DNA of 11,912 nt from an uncultured Collinsella sp. (GTDB lineage Bacteria > Actinomycetota > Coriobacteriia > Coriobacteriales > Coriobacteriaceae), in contig USHS01000021.1 in assembly GCA_900554585.1 (NCBI GenBank), positions 1 through 11,912 of the forward strand, given 5' to 3'. The notes under the pieces are model-generated. The model saw only the letters and a list, made by a program, of their open reading frames with translations. It made no database searches and was not told the DNA's origin. Each line of letters begins with the position of its first letter. Positions within the stretch are counted from its first letter, which is position 1. The position numbers and the translations under genes were made by a program. This document shows, piece by piece, positions 1-6,409 of the stretch.

Positions 1-5
1 CTTCG

Positions 6-44
6 GGGGTCCAAAATAGGTCGTTCACTTCGCGGAAAAGCATT
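6..44 (+). repeat. Partial copy of the 2896-3077 palindromic element (one arm)
   Basis: This stretch aligns without gaps to the right arm of the palindromic element at 3031-3069. By eye 34 of 39 positions match, including a perfect 19-nt core CGTTCACTTCGCGGAAAAG at 22-40. The rest of this copy would lie left of the window, so it cannot be said whether it is a full element. It overlaps the end of the histidine kinase gene: the stop codon (25-27) and the last codons are written in repeat sequence. Confidence 0.8.
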
Positions 45-1365
45 CACCTTCGATTCGTGAGAGACGCCCCTGCCGCAGCAGGCGAATCGTAAAGCGGCTG
101 CCGACCCCTTCGACCGAGGTCACACCGATGACGCCGCCGTGGCTGTCGACAATCCACTTGGCGATGGCGAGCCCCAGGCCCGAGCCCTGCGCGCCGGCAT
201 CGCGTGCGTTGTCGGCACGGTAGAACCGCTCGAACGCGTGAGCTGCGGATTCCTGGTTCATGCCGATGCCCTCGTCTTCAACGGCTATGTCGATTGTGCC
301 CGTGCCCGCATCGGGTGTTATGCCAAATGTGACGGTCGTTCCCGCGTCCGAATACTTGGCGGCATTCTGCACGATTACGCGCAGAGCCTGCTTCACGAGC
401 GCCACGTCAACCGATGCGTTGCAGCGCGGGTCGCAGGTAAGTGCGGCATCGTACGCCAGCCGATATGTGTGCCCGGCATCGATCATCTGCGATTCTTCGC
501 AAACCTCGCCGACCAGTGCGGCCAGGTTGGTATTCGCGCGCCGCAGCACGGTGCGGCCGGCATCGCCGCGCGCCAAAAACAGCAGCTGCTCCACGAGCTC
601 CTGCATATGCTCGCTTTCGGTCTTGAGCGAGGCGATGGACTCTGCTAGCACGTCCGGGTCGTCCTTACCCCAACGATCGAGCATGTTTACGTAGCCCTGA
701 ATCACCGCGATGGGCGTGCGCAGCTCGTGGCTCGCGTCGTTGACAAAGCGCATCTGCTGCAGCTTTGCCTCTTGCATCTGGCGCAGCAGGCGGTTGAGTG
801 CGACCTCGATACTCGCCAGATCGGCGTCGCCGGTGGTGACGCTCGGCGAGTCGACGCTTGCGCGCTCGATAGCCTGCTCCAGCGTTTCCATCTTGCCGCC
901 GGCGAGCTGCATACGTCCGAGCTCGTCCACGCGCAGGGCCAAGTCGTTGAGCGGTGCCATGGCGCGGCGCACGCGGCGGGCGCCGCCGAGCATGTTGAGC
1001 ACGCTGATGACCTGCCAGCCTACAACAACGATATAGAGAGGCCACAGCGCGGCGAGGTCCTGCGCGAGGGGGAAGGTCTTGGTGGTACGCGCAAGCTCGA
1101 CGGTATAGGTGAGCGTTGTCAGGTCCCAGCCGCGTGCTGGCGTCAGCGACATGCCGCGAACGGTGGCGCCGGGAATCCAGCCTGCGGTAAACGCGCCGTC
1201 GGGCAGCGTCTGGTTGTATCCATAGACGAGGATCGCCGCCGCAATCACCGTCAGCAGCAGATCGAGCCAGACGTAGCTCACCAAGCGGCGCCACATGTAG
1301 CTCCAGTTGATGGCACGGGCGATGGAGGTGACGCGCTTGGTCTCGGCGTTACGCGCGGCAGACAT
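25..1365 (-). CDS. Sensor histidine kinase, HAMP/HisKA/HATPase type
   Basis: Membrane sensor kinase of a two-component system; it should autophosphorylate on a histidine and pass the phosphate to the regulator encoded just upstream. In a 446-aa protein I see TM1 at about residues 30-48, a short extracytoplasmic loop (about 50-105), TM2 at about 107-126, a HAMP-like linker, the H-box NDASHELRTP with His213, an N-box NAAKY (334-338), a G1 box DEGIGM (364-369) and a G2 box GSGLGLA (394-400). All catalytic boxes are present. The ATG at 1365 was chosen because it is preceded by a G-rich GGGGTGG, removes an unlikely Arg/Pro-rich extension, and overlaps the regulator's stop by 17 nt, typical of translational coupling. 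The small sensor loop suggests an envelope or membrane signal, but the signal is unknown. Oddity: the C-terminal tail ECFSAK and the stop lie in a repeat arm. Confidence 0.95.
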   Translation of the reverse strand: MSAARNAETKRVTSIARAINWSYMWRRLVSYVWLDLLLTVIAAAILVYGYNQTLPDGAFTAGWIPGATVRGMSLTPARGWDLTTLTYTVELARTTKTFPLAQDLAALWPLYIVVVGWQVISVLNMLGGARRVRRAMAPLNDLALRVDELGRMQLAGGKMETLEQAIERASVDSPSVTTGDADLASIEVALNRLLRQMQEAKLQQMRFVNDASHELRTPIAVIQGYVNMLDRWGKDDPDVLAESIASLKTESEHMQELVEQLLFLARGDAGRTVLRRANTNLAALVGEVCEESQMIDAGHTYRLAYDAALTCDPRCNASVDVALVKQALRVIVQNAAKYSDAGTTVTFGITPDAGTGTIDIAVEDEGIGMNQESAAHAFERFYRADNARDAGAQGSGLGLAIAKWIVDSHGGVIGVTSVEGVGSRFTIRLLRQGRLSRIEGECFSAK

Positions 1366-2119
1366 AGCCCACCCCGCGCACGGTCTGGATAATGCGGGCA
1401 CTGCCGCCGTCCTCGATCTTGGCGCGCAGGTGCGCGATGTGCACATCGACGTTGTTGGTGTCGCCTACGTAGTCGTAGCCCAGCGCTTCGTGCGCAATGC
1501 GCTCGCGCGTGAGCACGGTGTCGGCATGTGCCATAAGCAGGGCGAGGACGTCGAACTCGCGGGCGGTCAGCACGATGGGCGAGCCGCCGACCGTGACCTC
1601 GCGGCGGTCGGGGTCGAGCGCGACCGAGCCCACGGTAAGCGCGGTGGGGGAGGGCACGGCGGCGGTCTGGGCCGAGCCGCTGGCCGGGGACGCGGCAGCG
1701 GCACCGGCGCCCGCTCCGCCCGCCCCAACACCGCCAACGCCCGAAGCCGCCCGCACGGTCTCCGCGCGCTTCAGCGCCACGCGGATCCGTGCGAACAGCT
1801 CCTCAATTGCAAATGGCTTGGTCAGGTAATCATCGGCGCCGGCATCGAGCCCGGCCACCTTGTCCATCACGGCGTCGCGCGCGGTGACCATGATCACCGG
1901 CACGTCCTTGCGCTTGCGGATGCGCCGCAGCACTTCCATGCCGTTGAGCTGCGGCAACAGCACATCGAGCAGAATCATGTCGTAGTCGCGCTCCAGTGCC
2001 AGGTCCACGGCGGTGCGGCCGTCGGCGGCATGCTCCACCTGGTAGCCCTCGTGCTCCAGCTCGAGCGTCACAAAGCGGGCGATTTTCTCCTCGTCCTCCA
2101 CAATCAGGATTTGTGCCAT
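1349..2119 (-). CDS. OmpR/PhoB-family response regulator
   Basis: DNA-binding response regulator, partner of the adjacent kinase. The receiver domain (residues 1-118) has the acidic pocket EDE (8-10), phospho-acceptor Asp52 in LLDVLLP, the switch threonine Thr79 and Lys101 in TKPF. The winged-helix effector domain (about 160-256) carries the usual LTAREFDVL and the C-terminal RTVRGVGYV-type hairpin, here QTVRGVGYVCRA. The interdomain linker (about 125-160) is unusually long and almost purely Ala/Gly/Ser/Pro, where OmpR-family linkers are normally short, so the 256-aa length exceeds the usual 220-240. The gene starts 18 nt after the DUF4342 gene ends and overlaps the kinase gene, so the three form one operon. 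The Shine-Dalgarno is weak (GGGGG about 6 nt upstream), suggesting coupled translation. Family members usually autoregulate their own operon; that is inference here. Confidence 0.96.
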   Translation of the reverse strand: MAQILIVEDEEKIARFVTLELEHEGYQVEHAADGRTAVDLALERDYDMILLDVLLPQLNGMEVLRRIRKRKDVPVIMVTARDAVMDKVAGLDAGADDYLTKPFAIEELFARIRVALKRAETVRAASGVGGVGAGGAGAGAAAASPASGSAQTAAVPSPTALTVGSVALDPDRREVTVGGSPIVLTAREFDVLALLMAHADTVLTRERIAHEALGYDYVGDTNNVDVHIAHLRAKIEDGGSARIIQTVRGVGYVCRA

Positions 2120-2137
2120 ACGTGCCCCCGTCTGCGA

Positions 2138-2680
2138 TTACTTGTCGTCGTTCAAATTCTGCTTGATGCCGTCCGCGGCGTCGGCGGCGTGATCCATAAG
2201 GTTGTTGATGCTGCCGGGCACGTCGCCGTCGCTATCGATGCGGTAGCGCATGCCAAAGAACAGGCCAAGCAGCATCAGCCATATCGTGGCACCCCAGGCA
2301 AACAGGGCGACGATGGGGATCAGGATGGGGATGTTGAGGATGATGGCGTCGCGGCGCGTGGCGATAAACTTGGTGTCCAGGCTCAGACGGAAGAGCTTTT
2401 TGAGGTACTCCCACACGCTGTCCATCTTTTTGGAGAAGTCGGTCTTTTCGCTCGACTTTTCGTAGGCGGCCTGCGCGGCGACCATTTCGGCCGAGGGCTC
2501 GTCGACCGGCGCGGACTCGGTGGCGGCGTGCGCCGACGTGGTCTGGGTCTTGCCCTGCGACTCGAGCCAAATGATGGCATCTAGGACGTTGCCGTCGGCG
2601 GCGTCGAGCGCCGCCTTGGCATCGGTGTAACTCACGTTGCACTTGGTGCGGATGGTTTCAACTTTTTCGAGGTCGTCCAT
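2138..2680 (-). CDS. DUF4342-type membrane protein with UBA-like N-terminus
   Basis: First gene of the two-component operon. The N-terminal 43 residues, starting MDDLEKVETIRTKCNVSY and continuing with DAKAALDAADGNVLDAIIWLE, have the three-helix UBA/TS-N-like pattern seen in DUF4342 proteins. A low-complexity, charged linker (about 44-85) follows, then an amphipathic stretch (85-110), a long hydrophobic segment (about 113-144, one or two membrane passes) and a polar tail ending NLNDDK. The ATG is preceded by AGGA about 7 nt upstream. The family's biochemical role is not established. Its placement ahead of a regulator and kinase suggests it is either a target or an accessory of the stress response they control, perhaps monitoring the membrane. 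The domain assignment rests on pattern recognition of the N-terminus; the function is unknown. Confidence 0.85.
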   Translation of the reverse strand: MDDLEKVETIRTKCNVSYTDAKAALDAADGNVLDAIIWLESQGKTQTTSAHAATESAPVDEPSAEMVAAQAAYEKSSEKTDFSKKMDSVWEYLKKLFRLSLDTKFIATRRDAIILNIPILIPIVALFAWGATIWLMLLGLFFGMRYRIDSDGDVPGSINNLMDHAADAADGIKQNLNDDK

Positions 2681-2703
2681 GACCTGTCCTTTCGTTCGAT
2701 GGG

Positions 2704-2733
2704 CGCGACGCCGGGTGATTTGCCCGGGGCGCG
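2704..2733 (-). promoter_or_regulatory. GC-rich hairpin in the leader of the two-component operon
   Basis: CCGGG (2711-2715) pairs with CCCGG (2723-2727) around a 7-nt loop, and CGCG (2704-2707) pairs with CGCG (2730-2733) outside it. It sits 24-53 nt upstream of the DUF4342 start codon, inside the roughly 110-nt leader predicted from the promoter at 2800-2827. It has no U-tract. In GC-rich DNA such a stem may be fortuitous. Confidence 0.3.
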
Positions 2734-2799
2734 AGCGTTGCGTTCGGCGGCCTGCGTTGCGCGGTGCCGTCCCGCCCTTGGTCGAACTCTATAGTGCAG

Positions 2800-2827
2800 G
2801 TTATAGATTAAGCGATTCTTGAGCCAA
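2800..2827 (-). promoter_or_regulatory. Candidate promoter of the DUF4342-regulator-kinase operon
   Basis: On the minus strand, TATAAC (2800-2805) matches the -10 consensus at 5 of 6 positions. TTGGCT (2822-2827), 16 bp upstream, is a weak -35. The surrounding DNA is clearly more AT-rich than the genes on either side. Start sites would fall near 2793, giving a leader of about 110 nt. Confidence 0.45.
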
Positions 2828-2895
2828 GATTAATGTTGGATGAGTTTTTGGGTGACGGTGGGGAAGGAAGAGGTGTCCTTCTGGGTAGCTAGCAG

Positions 2896-3077
2896 CGAGG
2901 TCTAATACTTTTCCGAGAAGTGAACGAGCTAAAACGGACCCCTGAAGCATCGACACTTTAGAGGTGCCGTTTCCTGCGGTTTCGATGCTGAAATCCTGCG
3001 ATTTTGCCGCCGAAAAATGTGGATGTTCCAGGGGTCCAAAAACAGACGTTCACTTCGCGGAAAAGTATTAGACCTCG
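2896..3077. repeat. 182-bp palindromic element with 49-nt terminal inverted repeats (MITE/REP-like)
   Basis: The left arm (2896-2944) and the reverse complement of the right arm (3029-3077) match at about 39 of 49 positions: the outer 20 nt are identical, one mismatch precedes 10 identical positions, then 9 divergent positions, then 9 identical. Inside lies a second 8-bp inverted repeat, AGCATCGA (2946-2953) with TCGATGCT (2982-2989). No coding capacity for a transposase is visible and I see no clear target-site duplication. One arm recurs at 6-44. This fits a non-autonomous miniature element or a repeated extragenic palindrome. It lies directly upstream of the AbiE promoter region, and its right arm ends 84 bp before the AbiEi -35. 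Confidence 0.8.
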
Positions 3078-3161
3078 ATACCGGTGGATGGTGAGCCGAT
3101 GCAAAACGGCGTTAGACATAAGACAAACAAGGCATTCCGATCATATAGAATCAAAAACACG

Positions 3162-3189
3162 TTGCAAAAGTCTGAAAATATCCTACAAT
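3162..3189 (+). promoter_or_regulatory. Promoter of the abiEi-abiEii operon, predicted leaderless
   Basis: TTGCAA (3162-3167) and TACAAT (3184-3189) are good -35 and -10 matches with 16-bp spacing. A start site 7 nt after the -10 falls on or next to the A of the ATG at 3196, and no Shine-Dalgarno precedes that ATG. Together these point to leaderless transcription. AbiEi antitoxins are known to repress their own promoter, so the operator is probably around here, although I did not find a clear paired operator repeat. Confidence 0.65.
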
Positions 3190-3195
3190 TGCGAC

Positions 3196-3819
3196 ATGAA
3201 GTACTTTAGCAACATAACGGCGATAAGCGAGCTTTCCGAGAGTGAGGGCGTGTTCACCACAGCCCAGGCGGCTCGCATGGACATCTCTCGAGATGCATTG
3301 GCGCACTCATGCCGTGCGGGGCGTCTTGAACGGATATGCCATGGCGCCTACCGGATGTCTGGAACACAGCGCCGAGACACTGACGAGCTCAACGCTTTTT
3401 GGAAGCTCACCAATCCCTCCCTTTGCGCGTGGGAGAGAAAACGCCAGTGGGATGGTATCGCCGTGAGCGGTACGACGGCGGCGAACCTGCAGCAAATGGG
3501 CGATTTCTATCTGTCCCCCTACAGGATGACCACGCCCATGCGTATCAATACAAGAAACCAATCCCTTTCTTTTGTAAAGCGCGAGATCGCTGAGCAGGAC
3601 ATTGTCTGGCTCGACGGCCTGCCGGTAACTAAACCCGAGCGCACGCTTGTCGATCTTTGCCTCGATTGCGAGGACCCCTCATTAATTATCGATGCCTATA
3701 ACGACGCGCTTGGGCGAGGACTCAACACGCAACGGCTGAAAGATCTCGTGGAAGAGAACTCTAAAACTGCCAAACGACGCGAGTTGATGAGGCCTTTGCT
3801 GATGGTACTGAACGGGTAA
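3196..3819 (+). CDS. abiEi: AbiEi-family antitoxin / transcriptional repressor
   Basis: Antitoxin and autorepressor half of a type IV toxin-antitoxin system (AbiE family), which neutralises the toxin's effect without binding it and represses the operon. The 207-aa product has an N-terminal winged helix-turn-helix (about residues 18-54: GVFTTAQAARMDISRDALAH, then the basic CRAGRLERICHGAYR). The central/C-terminal AbiEi domain includes the typical GLPVTKPERTLVDL (141-154). The ATG at 3196 was preferred over an in-frame ATG at 3004 because the longer version would read through the palindromic element and the promoter. This start implies a leaderless mRNA. The toxin gene begins 15 nt after the stop. 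Base composition is visibly less GC-rich than the signalling operon to the left, consistent with acquisition. The family assignment is strong given both motifs and partner; activity is untested. Confidence 0.9.
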   Translation: MKYFSNITAISELSESEGVFTTAQAARMDISRDALAHSCRAGRLERICHGAYRMSGTQRRDTDELNAFWKLTNPSLCAWERKRQWDGIAVSGTTAANLQQMGDFYLSPYRMTTPMRINTRNQSLSFVKREIAEQDIVWLDGLPVTKPERTLVDLCLDCEDPSLIIDAYNDALGRGLNTQRLKDLVEENSKTAKRRELMRPLLMVLNG

Positions 3820-3834
3820 TGCGAAACGGAGGAC

Positions 3835-4725
3835 ATGGTGAAGTACAAAACGCCTGCTGCATTGGAGATGGCTGTTAGGAATGCCGCAAGAGTATCGCCA
3901 ATGGATACCAATCGTGCGATCGTCGGTTTCTACTTTCATCGCTTCCTATGTCGTGTTTTTTCAGAAGATGACGGCAGCTTTGTGCTCAAGGGTGGCCAAA
4001 GCGTCCTGGCGCGAACACTCGATGCACGTGTCACAAGAGATATTGACTTGGTTGCTCAAGAGGAAAGTCTCGAAGAGGCTATTGCCGATCTGGTGCAGGC
4101 GGCTTCGATTGATCTGGAGGATTTCGTTTCGTTTGTCTTTGATCGTGCAGAGCAGATCAAAGAAGAAGATGAGTATCGGTGCGGTGCGAAGGTGTGGTTC
4201 ACCCCCTTTATGGGAACCAAGAAGCTGCAGCCAATTTCAATTGATTTGGTAATTGATGAAGTGCGGGGACTTGAGCCTGAGGTTCTTGCGCCGATCGATC
4301 GTTTGAATATCGAGGGGCTCCCAGTCTGCGACTATCGAGTATGCCGAGTGGAGAGCGCCCTTGCAGATAAATTGCTCGCAATGATAGAGATGCATGAGGG
4401 CCGTGCCTCTTCGCGAATCAAGGATATAGTCGACATCTTGGTGTACGCGAAAACTTGCTTCGTCGATGGGGCTACGCTTGTCGAGAGGGTCGAGAAAGAA
4501 GCGTCTGCCCGCAAGGTGGCAATGCCGGAAGAGTTCGTGGCGCCTCTCTGGTGGAAACAAAATGGTTCTGCGCAGTACGTAAAGATGGCGAGACAGGCGG
4601 GGGTACTTGATCTCGCGGGGAACATTGCTGGGGCAGAAGAGATCGTCAATCGGTTGTATGCATCGTGCTTTAATCATTCGGCGAATATGTGCAAATGGAA
4701 TCCTCAGATCACGGGATGGGAATAG
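3835..4725 (+). CDS. abiEii: AbiEii-family nucleotidyltransferase toxin
   Basis: Toxin half of the AbiE pair, a polymerase-beta-like nucleotidyltransferase. Family members act on nucleotides or tRNA and stop growth, which can abort phage infection. The 296-aa product shows the expected motifs: motif I KGGQSVLAR (52-60) followed by the catalytic TRDIDL with Asp69 and Asp71; motif II SIDLVID with Asp137; the ADKLLAM motif with Lys179; and RIKDIVDI (194-201), the family's conserved C-terminal catalytic/structural stretch. Nothing essential appears missing, so the toxin is probably intact. The Shine-Dalgarno GGAGGA (3828-3833) is only 1-2 nt from the ATG at 3835, so the GTG at 3838 (second codon) is a real alternative start. 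It is followed 10 nt later by a strong terminator, closing the two-gene unit. Confidence 0.92.
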   Translation: MVKYKTPAALEMAVRNAARVSPMDTNRAIVGFYFHRFLCRVFSEDDGSFVLKGGQSVLARTLDARVTRDIDLVAQEESLEEAIADLVQAASIDLEDFVSFVFDRAEQIKEEDEYRCGAKVWFTPFMGTKKLQPISIDLVIDEVRGLEPEVLAPIDRLNIEGLPVCDYRVCRVESALADKLLAMIEMHEGRASSRIKDIVDILVYAKTCFVDGATLVERVEKEASARKVAMPEEFVAPLWWKQNGSAQYVKMARQAGVLDLAGNIAGAEEIVNRLYASCFNHSANMCKWNPQITGWE

Positions 4726-4734
4726 GCTAGATAG

Positions 4735-4773
4735 TTAAGCCGGCGGCAGAATTAGTTCCTGTCGCCGGCTTAA
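4735..4773. terminator. Bidirectional terminator between convergent genes
   Basis: The arms 4735-4749 and 4759-4773 form a 15-bp stem with one G-T wobble around a 9-nt loop. It sits between the AbiEii stop (4725) and the stop of the convergent methylase-like gene (4795). The outer TTAA pairs supply short A/T tracts, but there is no long U-run on either strand, so termination may rely on the very stable stem. Confidence 0.85.
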
Positions 4774-4794
4774 GACGTTTCTACTGCCTATGCG

Positions 4795-6228
4795 CTATTC
4801 GCAGGTCTGGTCGACCGCCTGGGTGACGGCCTTTTTTGCGGATTCGAGGTCGCGCTGGGCTTGGGCGACAGCGGCCTCGGCTTGTTTCTTTGTCCTTACG
4901 ACCTCGGCAAAGCGGTTGATGGATTCGCTATACTCGCGCGTACGCGGGTCGAGCGCCGGTGGGACTTCGATCTCGAACAGATCGGTAGGGCGGATGGCGT
5001 GGCTGTACTGATTGTCGGACAATACCTGCAAAACTATGGACCCATGGCCGTCGGTGAGGTACGCCGCGACCATCTCTGCATACACCATGCGCTCCTCGTC
5101 GGTCATCGTTGGAATCGCCGGGCGAATGGCGGTGGTGTTGTGCGAGGCAACTAGATGCTGCTTTGCATCATCGATGCCGACCACAAGTAAGTTCGACGCG
5201 CCGTAACGACCGAGTATGCGCGGCATGACGATATCGCCGCAACGAAGCTCGTAACGAGCCAACACGTCTGGACTTACCTTTACAGGTTCGGAATCCAGCT
5301 CCGACGCGCCTTCCGCAACATCCTTGGGCAGCAAATAGCCGTTGCGGAAATCCTGAGATGAAATGCGGCGCACCTCGACAGCGTCGATGTCATCCGAGGT
5401 GGTACTGTCTCGGGGCATAAACGGCACCACGCGCATAAAGCTGTCGCCGAGCGTTGCGCTGTAGTTTTGAGCTACGGAGATCAGGCCAACCCTGCCTTTG
5501 GAGAGCGCGGCGTGGTGTTGGAGTAGCTTGCGCGTTTCGAGCTCGACGGTTTCAATGGAAACCGTTTTGCGTGAATCGCACTCGATGCCGCTCCAGTCAG
5601 GGGAGAAAGCCAAGGGAAGATTGGGGTAGCGAGCCCCGTCGGCAAACCGAAGGCGTGGCATGGGCGTGGCGGCATTGCGGAATGCAACGCTGCGATTTCC
5701 CGTCGACAATACAATAAGTGCGTACATGCCGTGCATCGGAGATTCGGCGAGCGGGTGATATAGGACGCTTTCGATGAGCCCCTCGCGCAACAGAATCGCG
5801 CGTGCCTGCTCGGCGTTGTCCAAAGACTCGAACGGCAGCAGTACGGCAGCTCGAGTTCGACCGGAGAGGGCTAGTGCATACAGGCACCAGAGATAGGCCT
5901 CCCAATCGCAGAAGCCCAGGTAACCAGGCTCCAGATCATTAATGAGCGCCTCACATGCGCTGTTGATTTCGCGAAAGCGTTTCCGAACGCAGGCTGTGGC
6001 ATCGATAAACACCGGCGCCGCGTCGCCATTGTCCGTGTTCTGCTTGCCAGGCTCAAGCTCACAAATATTGGGCACGCCGTTACCGTTTAAGGTAAAGCAC
6101 TTAGCGAGATCTTCGGCATCCACGGCGCCGGGTAGACGTACGGTGAGCAGACGGCTGTCTTGTTCCAGGTTAAGCGCGCGCGAGAGGGCGGCGGCAGTGA
6201 GGCGTGGCAATGATGTTGTTTCACGCAT
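4795..6228 (-). CDS. Degenerate N6-adenine methylase / specificity-subunit-like protein
   Basis: A 477-aa protein resembling type I restriction-modification M and S subunits joined in one chain. Residues about 106-185 (CDWEAYLW, then GRTRAAVLLPFES, REGLIESVLYHPLAES and the strand ALIVLS) follow the pattern found after the catalytic motif in N6-adenine methylases. Residues about 285-425 resemble an S-subunit target-recognition half (SSQDFRNGYLLPKDV, LRCGDIVMPR, VASHNTTAIRP). The C-terminus (about 427-475) is Ala/Glu/Lys/Gln-rich and probably coiled-coil. Neither the SAM-binding DPxxGxG nor the (N/D)PP(Y/F) motif is present, so it is probably not an active methylase. It has its own candidate promoter and a GAAAGGG ribosome site 9 nt upstream. 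No restriction subunit is adjacent. It could be a DNA-reading regulator, a remnant, or part of an unrecognised system with the divergent genes. Confidence 0.7.
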   Translation of the reverse strand: MRETTSLPRLTAAALSRALNLEQDSRLLTVRLPGAVDAEDLAKCFTLNGNGVPNICELEPGKQNTDNGDAAPVFIDATACVRKRFREINSACEALINDLEPGYLGFCDWEAYLWCLYALALSGRTRAAVLLPFESLDNAEQARAILLREGLIESVLYHPLAESPMHGMYALIVLSTGNRSVAFRNAATPMPRLRFADGARYPNLPLAFSPDWSGIECDSRKTVSIETVELETRKLLQHHAALSKGRVGLISVAQNYSATLGDSFMRVVPFMPRDSTTSDDIDAVEVRRISSQDFRNGYLLPKDVAEGASELDSEPVKVSPDVLARYELRCGDIVMPRILGRYGASNLLVVGIDDAKQHLVASHNTTAIRPAIPTMTDEERMVYAEMVAAYLTDGHGSIVLQVLSDNQYSHAIRPTDLFEIEVPPALDPRTREYSESINRFAEVVRTKKQAEAAVAQAQRDLESAKKAVTQAVDQTCE

Positions 6229-6258
6229 GTATAGAGCCCTTTCTTCTTAGTGGGCTAT

Positions 6259-6267
6259 ATAATAGCA
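6259..6267 (-). promoter_or_regulatory. Candidate extended -10 promoter for the methylase-like gene
   Basis: On the minus strand TGCTATTAT, a TGN extended -10 with TATTAT (6259-6264), lies about 31 bp upstream of the start codon in a strongly AT-rich patch. No convincing -35 is visible, which extended -10 promoters can tolerate. Confidence 0.5.
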
Positions 6268-6287
6268 GAAAAATTTAAAAATTTCTA

Positions 6288-6316
6288 ATGACGAGAACAG
6301 CCTACTGTGCTATCCT
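6288..6316 (+). promoter_or_regulatory. Candidate extended -10 promoter for the 6410-8953 unit
   Basis: TGC directly before TATCCT (6311-6316) forms an extended -10. ATGACG (6288-6293), 17 bp upstream, is a partial -35. It faces away from the methylase-like gene's promoter, which also has a TGCTAT extended -10. The start would be near 6323, leaving a leader of about 190 nt before the gene at 6514. Confidence 0.4.
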
Positions 6317-6353
6317 CGAAGCAATCCAAAACCAACTCAATACCAACTGCTTG

Positions 6354-6386
6354 ATGCAACGCTTTGCGTCTTTAGGCAAATTGCAT
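6354..6386 (+). promoter_or_regulatory. Leader hairpin just upstream of a strong Shine-Dalgarno
   Basis: ATGCAA (6354-6359) pairs with TTGCAT (6381-6386), and TTTGC (6363-6367) pairs with GCAAA (6376-6380), around the loop GTCTTTAG. The only flaw is a 3-nt bulge at 6360-6362. The 11-bp stem ends 8 nt before the AGGAGG at 6395-6400. It has no U-tract, so a role in translation control or RNA stability is more likely than termination. Confidence 0.45.
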
Positions 6387-6409
6387 TATCAAACAGGAGG
6401 ATTCCACTT

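Noticed and set aside
1366..1446. A 27-residue N-terminal extension of the histidine kinase
   Set aside because: It lies deep in the regulator's coding sequence, is Arg/Pro/Ser-rich, and a better start with a G-rich site is at 1365.
1307..2584. A 425-codon plus-strand frame opposite the regulator and DUF4342 genes
   Set aside because: It is the antisense shadow of two clear genes with full family motifs; the product is His/Gly/Val-rich with no recognisable domain.
2896..3077. A CRISPR array or an insertion sequence
   Set aside because: There are only two inverted arms rather than regularly spaced direct repeats, and no transposase frame.
3004..3195. A longer N-terminus for the AbiEi antitoxin
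   Set aside because: It would translate the right arm of the palindromic element and the promoter, and the family's winged helix begins soon after the ATG at 3196.
4795..6228. A complete type I restriction-modification system
   Set aside because: There is no restriction subunit, no separate S gene, and the methylase motifs are absent.
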